Assembly (NCBI GenBank): GCA_021827465.1 | Contig: JAKAVX010000253.1 | Span: 1-5,043 of the forward strand | Length of the DNA: 5,043 nt | Reading direction: 5' to 3' | Source: Deltaproteobacteria bacterium | Lineage (GTDB): Bacteria; Desulfobacterota_B; Binatia; Binatales; Binataceae | Shown: piece by piece, positions 1 to 5,043 of the stretch | How positions within the stretch are numbered: position 1 is the first letter of the stretch | How the letters are laid out: the number at the start of each line of letters is the position of its first letter | Translations under genes and position numbers: made by a program | The notes under the pieces: generated by a model | Told to the model about the DNA's origin: nothing | Database searches by the model: none | What the model saw: the letters and a program-made list of their open reading frames with translations, nothing else

Positions 1-2
1 TA

Positions 3-986
3 GTGCGTCCGCTCGATTGCGCCGAGGCGGCCGCGGCGCAAGTGCGGCGCGCGACCGGCGGGGCGATGCGCGCGGCGGCGAGCGAATCGTACGCGCGCGA
101 AAATCTGCGGCCCGCGATATCGCTCGCCCGCGCGGTCGAATCGGGAAATCCGCGCGAGAACCGCGCCGGCGCCGAAACGGTATCGGGCCACGCGCGTGCG
201 CATACAGGCTCCGACCCGTCCCGCGAGGGCGTTCGCGACGATCGCCGGGAGGGCGCGCGGCGCGCGGAGCGTTCGCATCACGCGAGCGAGGCTCGGCATG
301 CGAGAGGAAATCCGGGCGCGGAGATGCACGAGGCGGTCCGGCGCGCGATCGATTCGCAGTGGGCGCTGGTCGGCGCGTCGCGTTCGGCGCTCGGTCTGAC
401 CCGCGCGGTGCACGGCGCGCTCGAACGCTCGTGGCACGACGCGCTTCATCCCGAGGGGCGGCGGGCGGCGCAGATGGGCGCGGCTATCGGGAATGAGCGT
501 GAGCGAGCTTCCCGGGAAGGCGCGCGCGACATTGCGCCGGTTCGCGTCGAGCGCGAGCGCGCGGCTTCGAATCACGACCGGATGCATCAGGCGCTCGCGC
601 GATTCGGAAATACGGTTGGCCTTCTCGCCAAAGGGCTTCGCGCCGGGAGCGCCGCGAAAGGCGGGCGCATGCCGGGTTCGCGCGACGCTTCGACGCACGG
701 GCGCGAAGGTTCGGCGACGCAACCGCTTGCGGCGGCGATTCGGATACCGGCCGCGCCGGCTTTTATTCCGGTTCCGGCGCTCGCGGGCGAGCCGCGCGGA
801 CGCGCCTCGAATCCGGCCCCGGCGGCTCCGATCGTGATCAACTCCTCGCCGACCCTGGTGGTGAATCGCGCCGACTCGGCGCTCGATCTCGAACAGCGGC
901 TGCTCGAAGTCCTGCGGCGCCATCGCGACGCCCTTTACGAGCAGTGGCAGCGCGAGCGCGAGAAACGGCTCAGGACCGAATTCTAG
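3..986 (+). CDS. Probable tail tape measure protein, C-terminal part (5' end outside window)
   Basis: The frame is open to the left edge and ends at TAG 984-986. A GTG at position 3 could be a start, but no ribosome binding site is visible, so this is best read as the 3' part of a longer gene. The visible 327 residues fall into two parts. Residues 1 to about 230 are polar and very rich in Ala, Arg, Gly and Glu, with no membrane segment. Residues about 280-327 begin NSSPTLVVN and continue as a charged amphipathic helix (LEQRLLEVLRRHRDALYEQW, then a basic end). A short beta segment of the PTxxVN type followed by a charged helix is a known ending of tape measure proteins in P2- and Mu-like tails. 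Position directly before a U-like gene agrees, as P2 has T followed by U. Tape measure proteins fill the tail tube, set its length and are ejected with the DNA. The hydrophobic part expected in such proteins would lie upstream. It could instead be a separate small tail gene. Confidence 0.66.
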   Translation: MRPLDCAEAAAAQVRRATGGAMRAAASESYARENLRPAISLARAVESGNPRENRAGAETVSGHARAHTGSDPSREGVRDDRREGARRAERSHHASEARHARGNPGAEMHEAVRRAIDSQWALVGASRSALGLTRAVHGALERSWHDALHPEGRRAAQMGAAIGNERERASREGARDIAPVRVERERAASNHDRMHQALARFGNTVGLLAKGLRAGSAAKGGRMPGSRDASTHGREGSATQPLAAAIRIPAAPAFIPVPALAGEPRGRASNPAPAAPIVINSSPTLVVNRADSALDLEQRLLEVLRRHRDALYEQWQREREKRLRTEF

Positions 987-990
987 GAGG
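985..990 (+). promoter_or_regulatory. Shine-Dalgarno site for the U-like gene
   Basis: A perfect AGGAGG overlaps the TAG stop of the preceding gene and lies 11 bases before the GTG at 1002. It supports that GTG as the start, since no ATG occurs in frame nearby. The spacing is somewhat long. The overlap with the stop codon would allow ribosomes finishing the tape measure gene to reinitiate here. Confidence 0.7.
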
Positions 991-1001
991 CTTCGACGGC
1001 G

Positions 1002-1628
1002 GTGTTTGCGATCCTGGGAGATATCGTATTCGAGGTCGTGAGTTCTCCGGAGAATTTCACCTCGATGCGGCAGTACGACTACGTCGAGCATCGGGTGGTC
1101 CAGAACACGCCGCAACTGCAGTGGCTTGCCGACGGACTCGAGACGCTCGAGTTCGAGATGCTCCTGCACGGCGCGGTGGCGGACCCGGCGCTTCGGCTGT
1201 TCGAGCTGGAGACGGCGGCCGCGCTGCATGAGGCGCTGCCGCTGGTCTTCGGCAATGGCGATTTCCGCGGCTTCTTCGTGATCGCGGCGATCGGAGCGGT
1301 CTCGCAGCAGCTTTCGGCGGTGGGCGACCCGCTCGTGATACGGGTGCGGATGGTGCTGCGCGAGTGGCCGTTGACGCTCGATCCTAATCTGCCGCCCACA
1401 CCCAACTTCACGCCGATCGGACTTGTCGCCGCGCCCGCCACAACGGGTACTGGCACTTCGATACCGGCAGCGCCGGTTGCGCAGCCGGTGACGACGGGGA
1501 CAGTGACGCTTCCCGCCGCGGGCGTGTCGGCGCTGCTGACGCTGGGCGGACCAGGCGGCCCGCCTTCGTCGAGTGTGCTGCCGGGGGATATTTCGACCGC
1601 GACGATTACCCGGAGCGCGTTAAGCTGA
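1002..1628 (+). CDS. P2 gpU-like phage tail terminator/completion protein with C-terminal extension
   Basis: This 208-residue protein starts at GTG. Residues 1 to about 124 match the P2 gpU family: an opening LGDIVFEV strand, a YDYVEH segment (25-30), LQWLADGLETLEFEMLLHG (39-57), and LPLVFGNGDFRGFFVI (79-94), the most recognisable family block. gpU-type proteins cap the growing tail tube and finish the tail before it joins the head. P2 gpU is about 159 residues. Here residues about 125-208 form an added Thr/Pro/Ala/Gly-rich tail without obvious fold, containing two related segments (TTGT...IPAAPV at 147-159 and TTGT...LPAAGV at 164-175). The family assignment is firm; the role of the extension is unknown. 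The stop overlaps the next start as TGATG. Confidence 0.9.
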   Translation: MFAILGDIVFEVVSSPENFTSMRQYDYVEHRVVQNTPQLQWLADGLETLEFEMLLHGAVADPALRLFELETAAALHEALPLVFGNGDFRGFFVIAAIGAVSQQLSAVGDPLVIRVRMVLREWPLTLDPNLPPTPNFTPIGLVAAPATTGTGTSIPAAPVAQPVTTGTVTLPAAGVSALLTLGGPGGPPSSSVLPGDISTATITRSALS

Positions 1629-1861
1629 TGGCGGCGGCAAACTACATCACGCACATAACCACGGCGGGAGAAAGATGGGACCTGCTGGCGTGGCGCTACT
1701 ACGGCAACGCCACGTTCTACAGCCCCATAATCATGGCGAATCCGTCGGTTCCGATAGAGCCGGTCTTTGCGGCCGGCCTTACCGTGCTCATCCCGATACT
1801 CCTGCAGAGCCAGGCGTCCGCCGTGAATCTGCCGCCGTGGAAGCAACAGGCGGCGCAATAA
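1628..1861 (+). CDS. P2 gpX-like tail protein with LysM domain
   Basis: A 77-residue protein whose ATG shares its A with the TGA stop of the U-like gene; a GGAG at 1612-1615 may help initiation. Residues about 5-57 form one LysM-type fold: TTAGERWDLLAWRYYGN (11-27) is the first strand and helix, YSPIIMANP (31-39) the second helix with the conserved Asn-Pro, and FAAGLTVLIP (47-56) the last strand. Family members of this length between U and D genes are annotated as tail protein X. P2 gpX is about 67 residues, so the size fits, with a short polar tail (60-77) added. LysM domains bind glycan such as peptidoglycan, but in contractile tails the small LysM protein is mainly a structural part near the hub; which applies here is inference. 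Confidence 0.9.
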   Translation: MAAANYITHITTAGERWDLLAWRYYGNATFYSPIIMANPSVPIEPVFAAGLTVLIPILLQSQASAVNLPPWKQQAAQ

Positions 1862-1874
1862 GGACGGGGACACG

Positions 1875-2882
1875 ATGGTATCGGCGACTGCATATCCGGT
1901 GAGTGCGCCACAGTGGGTACTCTCTTACCAGGGTGTGGATATCACCGCGGACGTGTCGCGGATGATCGTGAGTATCACGTACATCGATCATCTCGACGCG
2001 CTTTCCGGCGAGGTCGAAATAGAAGTCGAGGATCACGACCAGCGATGGCAGGGTCCCTGGTATCCGGGCCTCGGCGACCGGATCAACCTGATGATGGGGT
2101 ATCAGGGCGAGCCGATGCTGCCGTGCGGCGACTTGGAGATAGACCAGCTCGAGCTGTCGGGCCCGCCGGACGTTTTCACGATGCGTGGTCTCGCGGCATT
2201 CGTCACGCCCGCGATGCGCACCGCGAACAGCAGAGGGTACGAAGGCCAGAGCCTGCTTGCGATCGCGGGGACGATAGCGGCGAAGTACGGCTACTCGGTG
2301 GTGAGCGCGCCGGGCGCGGCGGACGTGAAGTTCAACCGCGTGACGCAGAACGGCGAGACTGATCTGGCGTTCCTGAAGCGGCTTGCCGGCGCGCACGATT
2401 TCGAGTTCACGGTGCGGGGAACCTCGCTCGTGTTCTATGCGCGCTCGGCGCTGGAGAGCGCGTCGCCGGTCGAGACAATTATGCGCGCCGACACGCTCAG
2501 GTTCGGCTTCAACAACCGCACGCGGCATATCTACAAATCCGCGCAGGTCTCCTACCAGGATCCCACGACGAAGACGCTTATCACGCAGACGGCGAATCCG
2601 GCGTCGGCGATGCCGACCGGAGACACGCTCAAGCGCGTGGTACGATGCGAGAACGGACAGCAGGCGGCGATCAAGGCGGCGGCCGCGCTTCACGCGAACA
2701 ATCTCAAGTTCGTCGAAGGCGCCCTCAGGGCGCCGGGCTCGACGGCGCTTTCGGCCGGGAACATCGTGGCGCTTTCGGGTTTCGGCAATCTCGACGGCGT
2801 TTACCTGATACGCACCGCGCGCCATCACATGGCCCGCGAGACCGGTTACATCACGGACGTGGAGGTAAGGCGTGTCCAGTGA
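1875..2882 (+). CDS. P2 gpD-like baseplate hub protein (phage late control D family)
   Basis: This 335-residue protein begins at ATG 1875, 13 bases after the X-like stop, with a purine-rich AAGGA at 1860-1864 and GGGGA at 1866-1870 as possible binding sites. Residues 13-95 contain the opening barrel strands (WVLSYQGVDITADVSRMI, VEIEVEDHDQRW, LGDRINLMMGYQG, GDLEIDQLELSGPP). FTMRGLAA (101-108), then LLAIAGTIAAKYGY (127-140) and ETDLAFLKRLAGAHDFEF (161-178), are the usual middle signature. The last part ends with GNIVALSGFGNLDGVYLIRTARHHM. P2 gpD is 387 residues, so this is a compact member. The family forms the trimeric hub on which the spike sits and is related in fold to T4 gp27 and the VgrG N-terminal half. 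The family name 'late control' is historical and no regulatory role is implied. Confidence 0.92.
   Translation: MVSATAYPVSAPQWVLSYQGVDITADVSRMIVSITYIDHLDALSGEVEIEVEDHDQRWQGPWYPGLGDRINLMMGYQGEPMLPCGDLEIDQLELSGPPDVFTMRGLAAFVTPAMRTANSRGYEGQSLLAIAGTIAAKYGYSVVSAPGAADVKFNRVTQNGETDLAFLKRLAGAHDFEFTVRGTSLVFYARSALESASPVETIMRADTLRFGFNNRTRHIYKSAQVSYQDPTTKTLITQTANPASAMPTGDTLKRVVRCENGQQAAIKAAAALHANNLKFVEGALRAPGSTALSAGNIVALSGFGNLDGVYLIRTARHHMARETGYITDVEVRRVQ
2861..2866 (+). promoter_or_regulatory. Shine-Dalgarno site for the V-like spike gene, inside the D-like gene
   Basis: GGAGGT lies 5 bases before GTG 2872 and within the last codons of the hub gene. It fixes the spike start at the GTG rather than the in-frame ATG at 2905. 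The spike gene overlaps the hub gene by 11 bases, so the two products are likely made by linked initiation. Confidence 0.75.
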
Positions 2883-3420
2883 AGAGATTCGCGCGGCGTG
2901 GCCGATGCGCGTCGGGATCGTCCAGCAACAGGACGTGAGCACGGCGCGGGTGCGGGTCGTGTTCCCCGACCTCGATCAGATGACGAGCTACTGGCTTCCG
3001 ATCGTGGTGCAGAAAACCCAGAACGACAAGGCCTACTGGATTCCCGATATCGGCGAACAGGTGGTCTGCCTGATGGACCCGCATTACGAGGCGGGGTTCG
3101 TGCTCGGCGCGATATACTCGCAGGCCGACGCGACGCCGGTCGCGAGCGCCGACAAGTTCCATCTGGGCTTCAAGGACGGAGCGTCCTTCGAGTACGACCG
3201 GGCGGCGCACGTGCTCGACATCAAGTTCCAGGACGGCGGCGAGATCACATACGACGCTGGCGCGCATCAGCTCACGATAAGCTGCCCGGCGGGCGACATC
3301 GCGCTTGAGACCTCCGAACACAAAACCACAATAAACACGATCGTCGACACCTACAATTCGCACGCTCATCCCGATCCTCAAGGCGGAAGCACGGGCACGC
3401 CGAGCCAGGTGATGTCATGA
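2872..3420 (+). CDS. P2 gpV-like baseplate central spike protein
   Basis: A 182-residue protein starting at GTG. Residues about 12-85 form an OB-fold typical of the gpV/gp45 family: MRVGIVQQQD (12-21), TARVRVVFPDLD (24-35), SYWLPIVV (39-46), YWIPDIGEQVVCLMDP (55-70) and GFVLGAIYS (75-83). From about 98 on come short alternating strands (FHLGFKDGASFEYDR, HVLDIKFQDGGEITYD, HQLTISCPAGDIALE) as in the beta-helix shaft. Near the end is NSHAHPDPQGG, with H164 and H166 as an HxH pair. In P2 gpV and similar spikes, three such pairs in the trimer hold an iron ion at the apex; metal binding here is inferred. Length is close to P2 gpV (211 residues). It would sit on the D-like hub and puncture the host envelope. 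About 16 residues follow the HxH motif. The ATGA overlap links it to the next gene. Confidence 0.92.
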   Translation: MSSEEIRAAWPMRVGIVQQQDVSTARVRVVFPDLDQMTSYWLPIVVQKTQNDKAYWIPDIGEQVVCLMDPHYEAGFVLGAIYSQADATPVASADKFHLGFKDGASFEYDRAAHVLDIKFQDGGEITYDAGAHQLTISCPAGDIALETSEHKTTINTIVDTYNSHAHPDPQGGSTGTPSQVMS

Positions 3421-3830
3421 GCGCCGAGGCGGTAACGCTTGCGGATATCACTTCGGCCGACTGGTCGCTCAAGCTCGGCGCGATCGGCGAAGTGGTGCAG
3501 GGCATCCAGGACGTGGACCAGTGTATCGGGATAATCCTGACCACGCCCAAGGGCTCGGACGTGCTTCGTCCGACTTTCGGCGTAGACATCTGGCGCTACA
3601 TAGACTCTCCGATGAACTCGGCGGTTCCGGCTATCGTGCGTGAAGTGAGTACTGCGATTACGTTGTGGGAGCCGCGAGTGAGTATAGTATCGGTGACCGC
3701 GTCCCCGGCGACCGCGAATAGCAGCCAGGCGGGCGCCCAGCTCGAAGTGTCGGTGACGTGGGCGCTCAAGCTCGCAAGCGCGACGTCGCCCACCCAGACC
3801 ACGACCGTGACAGTTCCCGGAGGCTTCTGA
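3417..3830 (+). CDS. P2 gpW / T4 gp25-like baseplate wedge protein
   Basis: A 137-residue protein. ATG 3417 overlaps the spike stop by 4 bases (ATGA), with AGGTGA at 3407-3412 in good spacing. The family core is visible: a helix with LGAIGEVVQGIQDVDQCIGI (20-39), the block TTPKGSDVLRPTFGVDIWRYID (42-63), then the helix AVPAIVREVSTAITLWEPRV (69-88) and a closing strand pair. KGSDVLRPTFG is the hallmark of the gp25/GPW family, whose members sit at the base of the tail sheath and start sheath polymerisation with the J-like partner. The old 'lysozyme-like' label for gp25 is not supported by any catalytic motif here. P2 gpW is 115 residues; the extra length is a Ser/Thr-rich tail after about residue 95 that ends in strand-like TTTVTVPGGF. 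Confidence 0.92.
   Translation: MSAEAVTLADITSADWSLKLGAIGEVVQGIQDVDQCIGIILTTPKGSDVLRPTFGVDIWRYIDSPMNSAVPAIVREVSTAITLWEPRVSIVSVTASPATANSSQAGAQLEVSVTWALKLASATSPTQTTTVTVPGGF
3819..3823 (+). promoter_or_regulatory. Shine-Dalgarno site that sets the J-like gene start
   Basis: GGAGG lies 6 bases before ATG 3830. The J-like reading frame stays open upstream to a GTG at 3758, but the 24 extra residues it would add are Arg/Asp/His-rich and unlike the family. The site together with the TGATG junction makes 3830 the start. Confidence 0.75.
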
Positions 3831-4999
3831 TGGGTGCAGGAATCCCGGCGCTTGCGCCGCCGGTCTTCGTCGATGACGCGGACGGCCTCGATCCGAACCT
3901 GATTCTGGCCGACATGATTTCGGCCTTCGAGGCCGCGGCGGGGCGAATCCTTCAGCCGGCGCAGGTGGAGCGCCTGCTGATCAATATGTACGCGTATCGC
4001 GAGTCCCTGGTTCGCAACGCGATCCAGTACGCGGGCGAGCAGAATCTGCTCGCGTTTGCGCAGTTTCCGATGCTCGACTACCTGGGCCAGCTGCTCGGCG
4101 TGACGAGGCTTGCTGCGCAACCGGCGACGACCACGCTTCAGTTCACGCTCGCGAACGCGCTGACTGTCGCGTATACGATCCCGTCCGGCACGGCGGTCGG
4201 GACCAGCGACGGGCAGTTCGTATTCGCGACGACCTCGGATCTGACGATAGCGGCGGGCGCGACGGCCGGCTCCGTGAGCGCGACGGCGACCGTGGCGGGC
4301 CCATCGGCCAACGGGTATCTGCCCGGCCAGGTGAACGTGCAGCTGAGTCCGAGCGCGCTCGTCGCGAGCGTGGCCAACACGACCACGACCGCGGGCGGGT
4401 CGGCCCCCGAGACGGACGACCATTTGCGCGCGAGGATCCAGGCGGCGCCGAGCGAGTTCAGCGTGGCAGGCCCGGTGGGCGCGTACCGGTTTTTCGCGCT
4501 CGGCGCGGACCCTTCGATAACCGACGTTCAGATCGAGAGCACCGTTCCCGGAACGGTGACCGTGTACGTGCTGACCGGGCCGATAACCGTGCAACCGGCT
4601 GCCGCGCCCAACAGCGCGGGAATCGCAAGCGCGGCGCTGCTCGCAAAGGTTCAGTCGGCGCTGAGCGCGGACACGGTACGCCCCCTGACGGACACGGTGA
4701 CGGCGCTCGCCGTCACCGAAGTGGATTACCAAATCACCGGCAGCGTGACGCTCTACGCCGACGCCGATCCGGTGGCGACGATGACGGCGGTGAACCAGGC
4801 GGCGCAGGAGTTCGCGATACTGCTCGCGTCGAAGATCCAGCGCGACGTCGTGCCGAGCCAGGTAATCGCGGCCCTGTCGGTGCCGGGCGTGTACCAGGTC
4901 TCGCTTACGGCTCCGGCCTATATCCAGCTCTCCCCGGGCCAATGGGCCAACTGCACGGCGATAACTCTCGGGCAGCAGGTTGGCAGCGAACAGAGTTGA
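3830..4999 (+). CDS. P2 gpJ-like baseplate wedge protein (baseplate J family)
   Basis: A 389-residue protein starting at ATG 3830, overlapping the W-like stop as TGATG. Residues about 24-95 are helical and match the family's opening (RLLINMYAYRESLVRNAIQYAGEQNLL, then DYLGQLLGVTR). Residues about 100-185 are Thr/Ala-rich strands including YTIPSGTAVGTSDG and GPSANGYLPGQVN. The best landmark is AGGSAPETDDHLRARI (188-203), the family's GGxxxETDxxLRxRI block. After it come GPVGAYRFFAL (214-224), a ferredoxin-like part with VTVYVL, and a C-terminal helix-strand part (ILLASKIQRDVVPSQVIAAL, VPGVYQVSL). J proteins join W and I in the wedge that surrounds the hub and carries fibres. P2 gpJ is 302 residues, so this is an enlarged member. 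Two inverted repeats lie in the second half of the gene. Stop TGA at 4997-4999. Confidence 0.92.
   Translation: MGAGIPALAPPVFVDDADGLDPNLILADMISAFEAAAGRILQPAQVERLLINMYAYRESLVRNAIQYAGEQNLLAFAQFPMLDYLGQLLGVTRLAAQPATTTLQFTLANALTVAYTIPSGTAVGTSDGQFVFATTSDLTIAAGATAGSVSATATVAGPSANGYLPGQVNVQLSPSALVASVANTTTTAGGSAPETDDHLRARIQAAPSEFSVAGPVGAYRFFALGADPSITDVQIESTVPGTVTVYVLTGPITVQPAAAPNSAGIASAALLAKVQSALSADTVRPLTDTVTALAVTEVDYQITGSVTLYADADPVATMTAVNQAAQEFAILLASKIQRDVVPSQVIAALSVPGVYQVSLTAPAYIQLSPGQWANCTAITLGQQVGSEQS
4540..4558. repeat. Short perfect inverted repeat inside the J-like gene
   Basis: CACCGTTCC at 4540-4548 and GGAACGGTG at 4550-4558 are perfect reverse complements around one central C. An RNA hairpin would have 8 pairs and a 3-base loop. 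It lies in coding sequence for a Thr-Val-Pro-Gly-Thr-Val strand turn, so it may only mirror codon choice. No T run follows. Confidence 0.6.
4695..4718. repeat. Ten-base-pair inverted repeat with GCTC loop inside the J-like gene
   Basis: CGGTGACGGC at 4695-4704 and GCCGTCACCG at 4709-4718 are perfect reverse complements around a four-base loop. The structure would be strong in RNA. No T run follows, and it sits well inside the gene, so it is not a terminator of the usual kind. It shares the GGTGAC/GTCACC core with nearby sequence at 4556-4561. A role is not shown. Confidence 0.6.
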
Positions 5000-5017
5000 G
5001 ACACGGGTTGGCTTGCG

Positions 5018-5043
5018 ATGGCTGAACTGACGATCCCGCCTTC
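5018..5043 (+). CDS. Probable P2 gpI-like tail protein, N-terminal start only (3' end outside window)
   Basis: ATG 5018 follows the J-like stop by 18 bases and opens a frame to the window edge reading MAELTIPPS. An in-frame TGA at 4997-4999 rules out an earlier start. No clear Shine-Dalgarno site is seen in 5000-5017. gpI-family proteins often begin with a short segment ending in LPPS or LPPN before the first helix, and I follows J in P2 and most related tails, so the assignment rests on position and a very short match. Such proteins complete the wedge and lead to fibre attachment. Confidence 0.55.

Noticed and set aside
17..837. Other + strand open frames inside the tape measure region
   Set aside because: They are nearly pure Arg/Ala/Gly, as out-of-frame GC-rich DNA gives, while the chosen frame ends in a recognisable tape measure C-terminus before a binding site.
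1628..1861. LysM gene considered as a cell wall hydrolase or endolysin
   Set aside because: There is only one LysM domain, no catalytic domain and no signal peptide. Its size and place between U and D fit tail protein X.
1079..1873. Open frame on the - strand (264 codons) opposite the U-like and X-like genes
   Set aside because: It spans two real genes and their junction on the other strand. Its Ser/Pro/Thr-rich part is only the complement of the U-like extension.
2718..2734. Small inverted repeat GGCGCCC-TCA-GGGCGCC in the D-like gene, considered as a terminator
   Set aside because: Seven pairs only, no T run after it, and it is in the middle of an intact coding region in GC-rich DNA.
1788..2942. 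Long open frame on the - strand (384 codons) opposite the D-like gene
   Set aside because: Arg/His/Val-rich composition with no domain, fully antisense to a confident hub gene.
3758..3829. Earlier GTG start for the J-like gene
   Set aside because: The added residues are unlike the family and lie inside the W-like gene. ATG 3830 has a GGAGG 6 bases upstream and a TGATG junction.
3417..3830. W-like protein considered as a lysozyme, as some gp25 entries are labelled
   Set aside because: No lysozyme catalytic motif is visible and the family is a structural wedge component.
3596..4942. Long open frame on the - strand (448 codons) opposite the W-like and J-like genes
   Set aside because: Its product is dominated by Arg, His and Gly with no recognisable domain. 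It is the mirror of GC-rich codons in two well-identified + strand genes.

Overview
The window is a GC-rich (about two thirds G+C by eye, not computed), tightly packed stretch of a contractile-tailed phage or phage-derived tail. All genes lie on the + strand. It holds the end of one gene, six complete genes and the first codons of an eighth, with no intergenic gap longer than 18 bases. No RNA gene, CRISPR array, insertion sequence, promoter or factor-independent terminator could be supported. The transcript therefore appears to enter from the left and leave on the right.

Layout, using phage P2 nomenclature: the 3' end of the probable tail tape measure gene (3-986), then U-like tail terminator (1002-1628), X-like LysM tail protein (1628-1861), D-like hub protein (1875-2882), V-like central spike (2872-3420), W-like/gp25 baseplate wedge (3417-3830), J-like baseplate wedge (3830-4999), and the start of a probable I-like tail protein (5018 to the window end). 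Starts are joined by TGATG or ATGA overlaps (U/X, V/W, W/J) or by a Shine-Dalgarno site inside the preceding gene (D/V), so the set looks translationally coupled and made in fixed proportions.

Together the products would cap the tail tube (U), set tube length (tape measure), and build the baseplate: hub (D), membrane-piercing spike with a histidine apex motif (V), LysM protein (X), and the wedge proteins W, J and I that link hub to sheath and fibres. In P2 itself the V-W-J-I block lies upstream of the tape measure-U-X-D block. Here it follows D directly, so the arrangement is P2-like in parts but not in order.

The host cannot be named. The base composition excludes AT-rich hosts. The isoleucine codon ATA is used freely (about 21 of 74 Ile codons in the six complete genes, hand count), which is unlike classical high-GC hosts such as Pseudomonas, Burkholderia or Streptomyces and points to another GC-rich lineage. 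Whether this is a complete prophage, a free phage, a tailocin or a domesticated injection device cannot be decided, because no capsid, terminase, lysis or integration genes fall in the window.

No radically new system was seen. The points most worth following up are the non-P2 gene order, the low-complexity C-terminal extension with an internal repeat on the U-like protein, the very Arg/Ala-rich tail of the tape measure protein, the enlarged J-like protein and the ATA codon use.
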